Numbered from the stretch's first letter, positions 25,160 to 33,891 are shown. The stretch: 52,361 nt of DNA from an uncultured Selenomonadales bacterium (GCA_937877565.1 CALFJB010000010.1:1-52361), one strand, 5' to 3'. The notes: generated from the sequence alone by a model not told the origin. Made by a program: numbers and translations.

Positions 25160-26005
25160 TCACCTGATACCAAGTTGTTCTTTGGCGTAAGCATATCTTT
25201 TTTCTAACATTACAATTCTTTCTTTATCTTCCTGCGCCATAACGCTATAAAATTCACATTTATTTTTGAGGTAAAGCAATTCAAATTCCATTGCAAGGAC
25301 AAGCCCGCGTTTCAAAAGATTTTCATCATCAACAAACTTGAAAACAATTTTCCGCGTCTCGAATTTGTACAAGTAAGGTTTTAGCCTGATGAAAAATGGA
25401 ATGGCTGCCATTGAAACGCCGCCGCCGATACCGACTTTTAAACCGGCGTTTTTCGCTTTTCTTGCAAATTCTTCTGACGCCTCAAAAACTTGTTCGCCGT
25501 TTATATTTTCTCTGCCTACGCCCATTGACGTGGATAAATCGACGCGCCCTATTGCTATTGTATTCAAAAAGCCTTTTCCGACTTCCAAAATTTCATCAAA
25601 ATTTTGGCGACAAGTTTTAGTTTCTGTGTTTATAATCCATTCAATATTTGAAACTTGATCTTTGTAAACTTTACGCGCCGCATTAACAAATTTCTGCATT
25701 GCAAATGGTGTTTCAATCATTGGAGCCATAATTCCGTTTGCTCCCAAAATTTTGCACTGATCTAAATCGCGTACAGCTTCGCAACCGCCAATTTTAATAA
25801 TAAAATCCATATCTGCGCGAAACACAACTTCATTTAACATAATGAGTTCATCCAAGCGCGAGCCTTCCGCCTCAAATTCGGCTTTTACGGCTATTACGCC
25901 GTATTCGTTTTTCAACTCTCTTAAAACTTCAAACATTCTTTGCTTTATTTTATTCATTTTATAACACGCTACAAATATAGTTGTTGCTAATAATTTTCCC
26001 TCCAT
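25160..26005 (-). CDS. HpcH/HpaI aldolase / citrate-lyase-beta-like protein
   Basis: 281 residues. The pattern VKAEFEAEGSRLDEL, FIIKIGGCEAVRDL, GIMAPMIETPFA, INTETKT and AIGRVDLS is that of the HpcH/HpaI/CitE barrel, which makes or breaks C-C bonds between an enolate (pyruvate or acetyl-CoA) and an aldehyde with a divalent metal. It is the first gene of the glycan operon. The start is uncertain: ATG 26005 lacks an upstream ribosome site, and the internal ATG 25957, nearer the usual family start, also lacks one. Together with the cyclase and thiamine enzymes it probably builds an unusual sugar skeleton. Confidence 0.8.
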   Translation of the reverse strand: MEGKLLATTIFVACYKMNKIKQRMFEVLRELKNEYGVIAVKAEFEAEGSRLDELIMLNEVVFRADMDFIIKIGGCEAVRDLDQCKILGANGIMAPMIETPFAMQKFVNAARKVYKDQVSNIEWIINTETKTCRQNFDEILEVGKGFLNTIAIGRVDLSTSMGVGRENINGEQVFEASEEFARKAKNAGLKVGIGGGVSMAAIPFFIRLKPYLYKFETRKIVFKFVDDENLLKRGLVLAMEFELLYLKNKCEFYSVMAQEDKERIVMLEKRYAYAKEQLGIR

Positions 26006-26016
26006 TTAAACAACTA

Positions 26017-26073
26017 CAAAAAAGCCAATGTAAATAAATTTGTAGCTACTCCTTCCGTGATTTTTCATTGGCT
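26017..26073 (-). promoter_or_regulatory. Leader hairpins before the glycan operon (attenuator candidate)
   Basis: On the minus strand agccaatg (26073-26066) pairs with cattggct (26030-26023) and is followed by six T: a terminator form. An alternative stem, ctacaaa (26045-26039) with tttgtag (26020-26014), encloses the right arm of the terminator, so the two exclude each other. It could equally be the terminator of the preceding MBL-fold gene. The segment is flanked by the 10-bp direct repeat tccatttaaa at 26001-26010 and 26079-26088. Confidence 0.5.
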
Positions 26074-26090
26074 AAAAGTCCATTTAAATT

Positions 26091-26121
26091 TTTATATTGA
26101 AGTTATTATAATAATCGTCAA
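26091..26121 (-). promoter_or_regulatory. Candidate promoter of the glycan operon
   Basis: On the minus strand TTGACG (26121-26116), 17 nt, AATATA (26098-26093); a 19-nt spacing to TATAAA is also possible. An overlapping TTTACT-17-TATAAT reading exists slightly upstream. It lies between the MBL-fold gene stop and the leader hairpins. Confidence 0.5.
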
Positions 26122-26146
26122 TTTTAAAGTAAAGATTTAACCGCGT

Positions 26147-27277
26147 TTATTGAGAAAACCAATCTGAAAAATCCTGCGCCTGCGTAAAGTCAATTAATTC
26201 ACCAATACGCGGCGTCAAAAGTCTGTAGCTTTTATTGAAACTTGCGGCTGTTAAATCTTTGTAAGGATCGTTCCAAGCGTGCCGCGCCAATGCAAATTTT
26301 CCCGCGTGAATTGGTATGACGTTTTGCGCGTGAATATCTTCGGCGGCGTCTGCAGTTTCATTCGGCAGACAATGTATCGCGTGCCACGCCTTGTTATATT
26401 GCCCGTTTTCCATAAAAGCGAAGTCAAAACTGCCAAACATTTCACCAATTTGCTTGAAGTGGTTAGAGTAGCCGCCGTCGCCACTGCAAAAAATTTTTCG
26501 CTCCGGCGTAATGAAAGCAAAACTGCACCATTCAGTAGGATTCTGTTTCAACATACGCCCTGAAAAATGTTGGCTCGTCAAAATGAACGCCTTTAAATCC
26601 GTTCCAATTTCAATTTCAGAATCCCAATCTTCTTCAATGATTTTATCAAGCGGAAAATTCCATTGCTCAAAATATTCACCGACGCCCAAAGGACAAATTA
26701 TATTTTTAATTTTCGGCTTCAACGCCATAACCGACGGATAATCCAAATGATCCCAATGATCGTGCGTTATCGCCAAAATATCAATTTCGGGAAAATCATC
26801 AGCTGTATAAATGTTGCTGCCTTCAAAGGCGCGGTTGATGAAAAATACCGGCGAGGCGTAGGAACTGAAAACAGGGTCGAGTAAAATTTTTTTACCTGCA
26901 AGCTGTAAATAAATTGTTGAATGTCCCATCCAAACTGCGCAATCTAAATCTGGCGGTAAATCTTTTAAATTTGTTTTGACGCTGGGTATTGGATGCGGCG
27001 GAGTCAAATTTGTTTTATCGCCAAATATAAATTTCAGCGTTGCCGAAATTCGATTTTCTTTGTCTGATTCATCTTCGCTCATAACTTGTACCGGCGTTAA
27101 GCACTCAAAGTGATCTGTAAAATAATGCGGCGAATTTAAAATTTTCTGTAGCCGCGTACCTTGCGGCAACCTTCCAAATTCAGGGCGATTAATGTAATAA
27201 AAAATTCCACCTCCGCTTAAAGCCGCCAATCCTGCCGCACCGATTAATCCATTTCTTATAAAATTTCTTCGGTTCAT
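26147..27277 (-). CDS. Tat-exported MBL-fold hydrolase (NAPE-PLD/UlaG-like)
   Basis: 376 residues. The N-terminus MNRRNFIRNGLIGAAGLAAL is a twin-arginine signal with a hydrophobic core, so the folded protein is exported or anchored outside the cytoplasmic membrane. The metallo-beta-lactamase motif HDHWDHLD is at about residue 163, with MGHST and FCSGDGGY before and after, as in NAPE-PLD-like phospholipases and related lactonases. It should be a zinc-type hydrolase, possibly on lipids. ATG with AAGGAG upstream. A single gene between a repeat region and the glycan operon. Confidence 0.85.
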   Translation of the reverse strand: MNRRNFIRNGLIGAAGLAALSGGGIFYYINRPEFGRLPQGTRLQKILNSPHYFTDHFECLTPVQVMSEDESDKENRISATLKFIFGDKTNLTPPHPIPSVKTNLKDLPPDLDCAVWMGHSTIYLQLAGKKILLDPVFSSYASPVFFINRAFEGSNIYTADDFPEIDILAITHDHWDHLDYPSVMALKPKIKNIICPLGVGEYFEQWNFPLDKIIEEDWDSEIEIGTDLKAFILTSQHFSGRMLKQNPTEWCSFAFITPERKIFCSGDGGYSNHFKQIGEMFGSFDFAFMENGQYNKAWHAIHCLPNETADAAEDIHAQNVIPIHAGKFALARHAWNDPYKDLTAASFNKSYRLLTPRIGELIDFTQAQDFSDWFSQ

Positions 27278-27332
27278 TTTTTCTCCTTGTATTAATTTTT
27301 TTTATTTATATTTTATATTTTATAGTTTAAAT

Positions 27333-27562
27333 GTACTTTCTTTTCAGTCGCGAAAAGAAAGTACCAAAGAAACGCTTTTTACAGGCGCGTCAGGGTTTCT
27401 CGGGGTTGACGTAAAGGCTACTTTTTATATCTATCCTAGTCTTCCTTGTTCCTACTCTTCCCCTCTATCTGAAACCGATGACGCGCCTTCACTGTTTTCT
27501 GTCTTCTCAATCCTGTTTTCTTACTACTTACTACTGTTTTCTTAATAAACCGATGACGCGCC
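27333..27562. repeat. Mosaic intergenic repeat, copy 2
   Basis: This gene-free 315-bp gap contains a perfect 12-bp stem (27333-27344 with 27353-27364, loop cagtcgcg), agaaacgcttttt, ggcgcgtcaggg from 27384, and cctctatctgaaaccgatgacgcgcc modules ending at 27487. A second copy of accgatgacgcgcc ends at 27562. The order matches the element at 3371-3577 but the interior differs. A low-complexity ttactacttactac segment lies at 27520-27534. Confidence 0.7.
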
Positions 27563-27592
27563 TTACATTCCAACTATTTTTATTAATTATAG

Positions 27593-28579
27593 TTAGTCTC
27601 TAGCCGCTGTATTGCGTTCAGTGAAAATTCCGTGCCGATAAATCATTTTTGCGCCGTTCATTTCGTCAACCAAATAAATTGGACGGTTTTTAGTTTCGTG
27701 AAAAATTTGGCTCAAATATTCGCCAATAATTCCCAACGCCAAAAGTTGCATTCCGCCCAAAAATAAAATTACCGTCATTAATGTTGGATAACCTGCAACC
27801 GGGTCGCCGTAAATTAACGCCATTGCTATAACGAAAATCATATACGCCATTGCGCCAAATGATACCGTCATTCCAATAAATGTCATTATGTGCAACGGCG
27901 CGGTTGTAAATGATGTCATTCCTTTTATCGCCAAATTAAAAAGCGCAATATAATTCCAATTCGTCGTACCTGCAACACGCTCTTGCACTTCAAAAGGTAT
28001 TTCAATTTTTTTGTAACCTACCCACGTAAATAAACCTTTGGTAAAACGCTGATTTTCCCTCATCAATCGAAGTGCCTCAATGCAACGCTTATCTAAAAGG
28101 CGAAAGTCGCCAACGTCCCTTTGCATTTCGTAGGAAGTGCTGAATTTTTTCATAATTGAATAAAAAATATTGGAGCAGGTACGCTTTATAAAAGTTTCGC
28201 CTGCTCTGTCAACACGCTTGCCGCAAACATCATCGTAACCTTGCCGCCAAAGTTGTACCATTTCAGGAATTTTTGACGCGGGGTGTTGTAAATCTGCATC
28301 CATAATTATAACCGCGTCGCCTTCCGCGTAGTCAATACCCGCCATCATTGCAGATTCTTTGCCGAAATTTCGAGACAAACTCAAATAGGAAACGTTCGGA
28401 TATTTTTTAGAAATGGCGCGTAATTTTTCAAGTGTACCGTCGCGGCTGCCGTCATTAACAAATAAATAAAAAAATTCGCAATCGGGAATTTTTTCAACGT
28501 GTTTTTGAACTTCCGGGTAAAAAAAATCAATTCCCGCCTCTTCGTTGTAGCACGGCACTATTATTGTAATTTTGTCCAT
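27593..28579 (-). CDS. GtrB/DPM1-like polyprenyl-phosphate glycosyltransferase
   Basis: 328 residues. A GT2 catalytic domain with VPCYNEEAGI at 8-17, NDGSRDGT at about 42, SRNFGKESAMMAG, and the metal-binding DADLQHP at about 94. Two C-terminal transmembrane helices follow (about 230-255 and 263-290), then a short tail. This is the layout of GtrB-type enzymes that charge undecaprenyl phosphate with a sugar for later transfer outside the membrane. The two GT-C-like genes near 43-45 kb are candidate acceptors of such a donor, but not adjacent. ATG with AAGGAG 8 nt upstream. Confidence 0.92.
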   Translation of the reverse strand: MDKITIIVPCYNEEAGIDFFYPEVQKHVEKIPDCEFFYLFVNDGSRDGTLEKLRAISKKYPNVSYLSLSRNFGKESAMMAGIDYAEGDAVIIMDADLQHPASKIPEMVQLWRQGYDDVCGKRVDRAGETFIKRTCSNIFYSIMKKFSTSYEMQRDVGDFRLLDKRCIEALRLMRENQRFTKGLFTWVGYKKIEIPFEVQERVAGTTNWNYIALFNLAIKGMTSFTTAPLHIMTFIGMTVSFGAMAYMIFVIAMALIYGDPVAGYPTLMTVILFLGGMQLLALGIIGEYLSQIFHETKNRPIYLVDEMNGAKMIYRHGIFTERNTAARD

Positions 28580-28637
28580 TAAATTTTCTCCTTTTTGCAG
28601 ACAAAATTTTATTCATAGTTTTATTTTCTGTCAAATA

Positions 28638-28667
28638 AAAAAACCGCCAAATTTTTAATGGCGGCTG
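28638..28667 (-). terminator. Terminator after the condensation-like gene
   Basis: On the minus strand ccgcca (28666-28661) pairs with tggcgg (28651-28646) around a 9-nt loop, followed by seven T. Confidence 0.8.
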
Positions 28668-28674
28668 AAAATTT

Positions 28675-29973
28675 TCATTGCAGAATTTCAAAAATTAATT
28701 TTTGTTCGTCCTGCAACTGCAAAACAATTTCATCTAAAGTTGCGGCAAAATTTTTAATGGCAGTTTCTGAATATCTGCTGGCGTCGTAGCTGTATTCTAC
28801 AAGATAAGTTCCGTCGTCATTAAGATTAACTTCAATATCAAGCGTGTTTTCGACAGACGACCACTCGTTTGGTGGCAATTCAATAATTTCTGCAGGATAA
28901 CCGCCCATCATCATTGTATTAAGAGCTCCCAAGTTCCTTTTCTGAAAAATAAATGTCGCGCAAATTTCCTGTAAGCCGCTGTTATAAGCCGTGCTTAAAC
29001 TTCTGTGATATTTTATGCCGGAATTCATTTTTATTTCGAGTGAGTCAAGAAAAACTTTAACGCTCTCCTTGTCTTCAAAGTCGTAACGAATAGGAAATTG
29101 TTCCAACATTGCGCCCATTAAGCGGCGTTCCTGCGCGGTGTAGCGTCCGTTGTGTACCCAATCCATTATTGCACTTTTGGAGCCGGCAGATTTCGCAATG
29201 GCAAGCATTGACGCGCCAAGAAAGAAAATATGTTCTTTACGTTTACTTTCAGAAAAATATTTTTGCGTGATATTTTTGAGAGTCGCAAATAAAGTTTCGC
29301 TTTGCCACGTTTCAACATTTTCAATATCGACGGGCGGCAAATGTTTTTTCTCGTCAAAATCTTTCAATGTATCGTTCCAAAATTTATTGCCTTCCGCCAA
29401 TTCTTCCGGCGAAACTCTCAACTCATCCAAAATATAATCTGCATAATTTAGAGGCTGGCGTGTAATTTTTTTGCCCTTGTATCGTGAATTTATTTCTCCC
29501 CAAAAGAGTACAGTTAATGCCATGCCGTCAATAATTGCGTGGTAAAAATCCAAGTACAAATATTGAGCCGTCGGCGTTTCAAAAATATAACATCTGTACA
29601 GCGGCTTATTAATCAAGGGATAAGGTTGCATTAAAATTTTTTTGCGCTCTTCAAATTCTTCATCAGAAATTTTTTCAACGGATACGGGTACAAGTTCGCC
29701 GTCAAAACGTTGGCAAATATCCGAAGTTTCAGGGTGAAAAACTAATCTGCAACGAAAAATATCATACGCCTTTAAAGTGTCGTTGAAAGCCTGCGCGAGG
29801 CGGTTTAAATCAATTTCCGGCGGCAGTTTTAACAACGCGCCAATATTCATCATTGTAGAATTTACCTTGTTGAAATGTGAATCAATCGTCCAAAGTTGAA
29901 TTGCACGCAACGGGTAATAGCCCGTAGTTTTCAGCGCGTAATTTATTATTCGTGTTTCGTAATTTGTTTCCAT
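28675..29973 (-). CDS. Stand-alone condensation-domain-like acyltransferase
   Basis: About 432 residues resembling NRPS condensation domains and alcohol/wax acyltransferases. The active-site motif HHxxxDG appears as YHAIIDG (about residue 140), keeping the catalytic second His and DG. It has no carrier or adenylation domain. It likely transfers an acyl group to a small acceptor. ATG 29973 has AAGGAG 11 nt upstream; a GTG at 29985 directly after the MATE stop is the alternative. The gene follows the MATE-GHKL gene within a few bases, so the two are coupled and may act on the same compound. Confidence 0.75.
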   Translation of the reverse strand: METNYETRIINYALKTTGYYPLRAIQLWTIDSHFNKVNSTMMNIGALLKLPPEIDLNRLAQAFNDTLKAYDIFRCRLVFHPETSDICQRFDGELVPVSVEKISDEEFEERKKILMQPYPLINKPLYRCYIFETPTAQYLYLDFYHAIIDGMALTVLFWGEINSRYKGKKITRQPLNYADYILDELRVSPEELAEGNKFWNDTLKDFDEKKHLPPVDIENVETWQSETLFATLKNITQKYFSESKRKEHIFFLGASMLAIAKSAGSKSAIMDWVHNGRYTAQERRLMGAMLEQFPIRYDFEDKESVKVFLDSLEIKMNSGIKYHRSLSTAYNSGLQEICATFIFQKRNLGALNTMMMGGYPAEIIELPPNEWSSVENTLDIEVNLNDDGTYLVEYSYDASRYSETAIKNFAATLDEIVLQLQDEQKLIFEILQ

Positions 29974-29988
29974 AAAATTTTCCACTCC

Positions 29989-31686
29989 TTAAAATTGCAA
30001 AAATACGCGGTTTTCGTCGCCGCTTGCAAAATACTGACGGCTTACAACATTTGCAGTTACGCCTTCAATAAAAAATTCACGAAAATTAAATTGCCCTTCG
30101 TTCGCGGTTTTAATTACGTCGTAAGGTTCGCCGTCGTCACGAATTATCAAAGTAATTTTGTCGTCAATCAAAATTGAAAATTCCAACTGAAAAATATTTT
30201 TGCCCGCACGTTCCACCGCGTGAAGTCCAAATTCTTCAACGCACAAAACAATTTTATTTCGCAGTTTGTCAGCAACGCCACGCCGCGTTAATTCGTCGTC
30301 AATTTTTTTCGTCAACGCCATAACTTCCTCAAAAGTTGCGTCAATGTCATAAGAAATTTGGCGGCTTAAATTTTCTTTGTCAATCATTAAAAGTCCTGCG
30401 CGATTTTTTGTCAAGATAAAATTTATCAAGTAAGCCGCCGCAAATGAAATTCCTACACCGAGCCAAAAAATATTTAACGAAAATTGCCCGCCAATTATCA
30501 TACCAACGCACGGCAAAATTAACAGCAACAAAATTTTTATCAACGCGCCGTAATTTAGTTTTTCAATGTAGATATAATAATTTGAAAACATAAGCGTACA
30601 GCCCAAAAATGTTGTGAACGGCAGAAAATACCGCATTGCAACTGCCGCCTCGTCCGCCAAAATTTCATCGTCAACGCCAAACATTGCCGGTAAAAAATCT
30701 GCGAAAATCATTCCCGCCGCCGTCATTATCAAACTTATTGCAACCGTTGCCGTCATTCCAACTTTCATTGTCTTTATTACGCTGTGCAAATTATTTTCTG
30801 CGTGATATTGGCAAACCATTGGCTGGAGGCAGTCAACAAGTCCCGTGTAAACCGCAATTATCAGCGTCAACAAATTTACTGCAACCGTGACGATTATAAT
30901 TTTTTCTTCGCCAAAATAATTTATCGTCTGCATTGATAAAATTATTGGCAAAATGGACATGCAAAGCGTATCGACCGAATGATAAAAGCTGTAGAAAATT
31001 CCTTGCCACGTTTTTTTCAAGCTCCAATACCATTTGAAATGCAGTTGACTTCGCCCGCCCGTCAAATAGTAAATTTGTACAAGGATACTCGCCAAAGTTC
31101 CAAGCGTGGTTGAAAGTCCAATTCCGCGCACGCCGATAATTTTGCAAAGTACAATATCTAAAACCACGTTGACAACGAACGCCGCGCCCGCCGCAATAAG
31201 GCAAGCGTTTTCCATTCCTTCCGCAAAAAAAATTGTGTAAATGAAAATGCTGACAAATTGTAGCAACGCCAAAAAAATTATCCCGCTGTAATATTCTTCG
31301 GCAAAAAATTTCAGCTCCGGCGAAATTTCCCAAAATGCTAAAATTTCCTCGCGCAGGAAAAATAACGCCGTAAAAAATATTACACTGCAACCGACCGATA
31401 AAATTATTCCCAAACTGAAAATCCGATTGACTTCTTCGCGATCGCCTTGTCCTTGCGCGTAACTTGCCATCATTACAAGCCCGTCTGCAATTAAGTAAGC
31501 CACAAATAAAATCAGCGTGAAAATTGGAAAAATCAGCGTCATTGCGGCTACTGCGTCATCGCCGACAATTTGCCCCGCCACAACGTTATCTGTCAACATT
31601 AAAATATACGCGCTTAGCATTGAAACCATTGATGCCACGAAAACAGACTTGAACCGCGTCGATATTACAGTTTTTTTATCGAACAA
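29989..31686 (-). CDS. MATE family transporter fused to a GHKL ATPase-like domain
   Basis: About 565 residues. The first 430 are a 12-helix MATE Na+/H+-coupled exporter (DNVVAGQIVGDDAVAAM near the start; two repeats). The last 130 are soluble and resemble the anti-sigma/RsbW branch of GHKL ATPases: KIVLCVEEFGLHAVE corresponds to the N box, with His where Asn is usual, and IIRDDGEPYD to the G1 box. Ordinary MATE proteins end near residue 450, so the extension is unusual. TTG 31686 is chosen because AAGGAG lies 8 nt upstream. The ATPase part may sense or regulate, since the N-box change could impair catalysis. Confidence 0.85.
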   Translation of the reverse strand: MFDKKTVISTRFKSVFVASMVSMLSAYILMLTDNVVAGQIVGDDAVAAMTLIFPIFTLILFVAYLIADGLVMMASYAQGQGDREEVNRIFSLGIILSVGCSVIFFTALFFLREEILAFWEISPELKFFAEEYYSGIIFLALLQFVSIFIYTIFFAEGMENACLIAAGAAFVVNVVLDIVLCKIIGVRGIGLSTTLGTLASILVQIYYLTGGRSQLHFKWYWSLKKTWQGIFYSFYHSVDTLCMSILPIILSMQTINYFGEEKIIIVTVAVNLLTLIIAVYTGLVDCLQPMVCQYHAENNLHSVIKTMKVGMTATVAISLIMTAAGMIFADFLPAMFGVDDEILADEAAVAMRYFLPFTTFLGCTLMFSNYYIYIEKLNYGALIKILLLLILPCVGMIIGGQFSLNIFWLGVGISFAAAYLINFILTKNRAGLLMIDKENLSRQISYDIDATFEEVMALTKKIDDELTRRGVADKLRNKIVLCVEEFGLHAVERAGKNIFQLEFSILIDDKITLIIRDDGEPYDVIKTANEGQFNFREFFIEGVTANVVSRQYFASGDENRVFLQF

Positions 31687-31760
31687 ATTTAAAACTCCTT
31701 GCAAAAAATTTCTCTACATTATAGCACAAAAAAAGCAGCAAAAAACGCCGCCGGAAATTT

Positions 31761-32939
31761 TTATAATTTGTCGCTTACGAATTTAAACATAAAAATTGAA
31801 CAAACTGTTGCCGCCAAAATAATTATTCCAAGTCCCGTTACAAAATCGCCCCAAGGCAAAGTTCCCAACGCCATTCCCAAACTTCCAAATAAATTCGGTA
31901 CAAAATTTATCATTGAAGACGCCGTACCAACATTTTCTTTGGCGCGGTTTAATAAAACTTCCATAGCAAACGGGCGCGTTAAAGGTCCAAGCAATGTGAA
32001 CGGCAGGAACGAAAATAAAAACGTCCACGCGCTGATATGTCCCGGAAAAATTATTAAAAATCCGCTGATTATCGCAAGTATATAACAAAATTGCATGAGT
32101 CTTTCATTTGACATCCAAGTTTTTAATTTCAAATATAAAATTGGTCCCGCTATCGAAACTGAAGCATTTGCCGCGAAAAAGTAACTGTATTCCTGCGCCG
32201 TCAAGCCGAAATTTTCTATGTAAACGAATGAAGACACGCTCAAATACGCCATAAATGGCAACGTGAAAAATGCAAACATCAGCAGAATCAGCATAAAAGT
32301 TTTTTGTTTGGCGAAACTTTTTAAAAGCAAAAGTGAATCTAAAATTTCTCCGTTGTAACGTTGTTCTTTCGGCAAAGTTTCAGTGAATCGCAACGCCAAA
32401 ATTAAGTTGATTATCCCAACTAGTGTTAAGATAAAAAACGCGCCGCGCCAATCTGTGAATCTTAGCAAAAATCCGCCCATTAACGGCGCAGCCATTGGAG
32501 CAATAGCCCCAACTGCTTGAGTTACTACCAAAATTTTTGACATTAACCGCCCGCGAAATGAATCTTTGATAATCGCCGTTGCAACTGTGATAACCGCACC
32601 CGCGCCGACGCCTTCAAAAAATCTTCCGGCAAGCAAGATATAGATATTTGATGCCGTCATACAAGCGATTGAGGCTACTGTAAAAATCGACGCGCCAAAT
32701 ATTAAAATTGGTCTTCGCCCGTATTTATCGCTCAACGGTCCAAAAATTACTATGCTTACTGCGAACATCAAGAAAAATACTGTAAGCGTCATTCCAACTA
32801 AAAATTCACTTGCGCCGAAATATTTTCCCATTTCCGGCAACGCGGGCAAATACATATCTGTTGAAAGTGGCGGGTACATATTCATAAAGGTTATTGCCGC
32901 TATAAGTCCCGCCGTCGATAAATTTTTTTGTCTTACCAA
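31761..32939 (-). CDS. Bcr/CflA-type MFS drug-resistance transporter
   Basis: 392 residues with twelve predicted membrane segments. MYPPLSTDMYLPALPEM near the N-terminus and GPLSDKYGRRP (motif A, about residue 66) are typical of the Bcr/CflA subfamily of drug/proton antiporters; GRFFEGVGAGA is a further family mark. It exports small toxic compounds across the cytoplasmic membrane; the substrate is not predictable. TTG start with AAGGAG 9 nt upstream. It precedes the MATE gene in the same direction with about 75 bp between them. Confidence 0.92.
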   Translation of the reverse strand: MVRQKNLSTAGLIAAITFMNMYPPLSTDMYLPALPEMGKYFGASEFLVGMTLTVFFLMFAVSIVIFGPLSDKYGRRPILIFGASIFTVASIACMTASNIYILLAGRFFEGVGAGAVITVATAIIKDSFRGRLMSKILVVTQAVGAIAPMAAPLMGGFLLRFTDWRGAFFILTLVGIINLILALRFTETLPKEQRYNGEILDSLLLLKSFAKQKTFMLILLMFAFFTLPFMAYLSVSSFVYIENFGLTAQEYSYFFAANASVSIAGPILYLKLKTWMSNERLMQFCYILAIISGFLIIFPGHISAWTFLFSFLPFTLLGPLTRPFAMEVLLNRAKENVGTASSMINFVPNLFGSLGMALGTLPWGDFVTGLGIIILAATVCSIFMFKFVSDKL

Positions 32940-33014
32940 AGAAAATTTCTCCTTCGTCGAAATTTAGGGATTAGGGATTTGAATTTTTAACATTCCTCTA
33001 AAACCTATAACCTT

Positions 33015-33041
33015 GCAAATGTGATGAATAAGAGCATTTGC
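33015..33041. repeat. Degenerate dispersed hairpin repeat
   Basis: gcaaatg (33015-33021) and catttgc (33035-33041) form a stem around tgatgaataaga-like sequence, matching the 24-bp unit at 3476-3547 and the copy at 37533-37557. Confidence 0.55.
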
Positions 33042-33090
33042 TCCGCTAAAACCTGAAAAAATTTTATCATAAAAATTTTTTCAATGTAAG

Positions 33091-33687
33091 TTACTGAAAA
33101 ACAATCAAGCCGCCTTTGTTTGAAAATCCCGTGTCCCAGAGCATATCAAAATTAAACCAACGCCCAACGCCATATGAAACGAGCTTAATTTTCCAGTTAT
33201 CGCCGTCAATTTCGTAGCCGGTAATTAAAAACCAGTGCCAAACATAATCTTCAAAAATTCGGTTTTTATGGTACAGCGTCAAACAGGGAATTGGGTAGCC
33301 GTTATCAATTTGATGCTTTAAAACCATATGAGTTGCCTTGAAATCGTTGTGTCCGCTCCAGCCCAAAACTTGCAAGTTATTTTCGCCCCTGTCGCGCAGA
33401 AATTGTGTAAAACCGTCAATATAAATTTCCAACTTGTCAATTCCCTGCCAACGCGGATGCAAATACGGTTTCATAACGTTAGAAAATTTTATGTAGTCGG
33501 TACGAGAAATATTTTTAACGTCGAAAGGATAAAGCCCGCGCAAATTTTTATACAGCTCAAAATAAATTGAACAATCGCAAGCAGTTACAGCCGCGCAACC
33601 GCCAATTCTCATCATATATTCGGGAAACCAATCTTGTTGCCCGCCCAAAGAATTTCCAATTTTAAAATACGGTAATTCAACTTTCAA
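33091..33687 (-). CDS. Papain-like (C39-like) protein of unknown role
   Basis: About 198 residues. GNSLGGQQDWFPEYMM followed by GGCAAVTACDC supplies a Gln and a candidate nucleophile Cys, and WHWFLITGYEID supplies a His before a beta strand. This Gln-Cys-His order is that of papain-like and C39-like cysteine peptidases. No signal peptide is seen, so it would act in the cytoplasm. TTG 33687 is chosen because GGAGGAG lies 9 nt upstream; the frame extends further to 33717 without its own ribosome site. It stands alone and its substrate is unknown. Confidence 0.6.
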   Translation of the reverse strand: MKVELPYFKIGNSLGGQQDWFPEYMMRIGGCAAVTACDCSIYFELYKNLRGLYPFDVKNISRTDYIKFSNVMKPYLHPRWQGIDKLEIYIDGFTQFLRDRGENNLQVLGWSGHNDFKATHMVLKHQIDNGYPIPCLTLYHKNRIFEDYVWHWFLITGYEIDGDNWKIKLVSYGVGRWFNFDMLWDTGFSNKGGLIVFQ

Positions 33688-33801
33688 AATGTTTTGCTCC
33701 TCCAAATTTTTCTTCAATTATACAACGTCAACGGCAAAATTTACAGCGCGTTAATTTTATAAAAATTCGACTTTATAAATTAAAAAATTTCAGAAAATAT
33801 C

Positions 33802-33830
33802 TTGACGAATAATCAGAAAAGTTTTAAACT
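33802..33830 (+). promoter_or_regulatory. Promoter of the lactate dehydrogenase gene
   Basis: TTGACG (33802-33807), 17 nt, TAAACT (33825-33830). A small GGGG/CCCC hairpin (33844-33856) and seven T (33863-33869) follow in the leader before the GAGGAGG ribosome site, possibly an attenuator. Confidence 0.65.
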
Positions 33831-33891
33831 TTGTATCAGTTACGGGGAAAATCCCCACGAAGTTTTTTTGAATTTGAGGAGGAATTTACAA

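Noticed and set aside
26005..26073. A leader peptide starting at ATT after GGAAGGAG within the glycan leader
   Set aside because: No standard start codon is present at the right distance and the peptide has no informative codon bias.
33802..33891. N-terminal extension of lactate dehydrogenase by 30 residues
   Set aside because: This stretch contains the promoter and leader hairpin; the ATG at 33892 has a strong GAGGAGG site and the family N-terminus.
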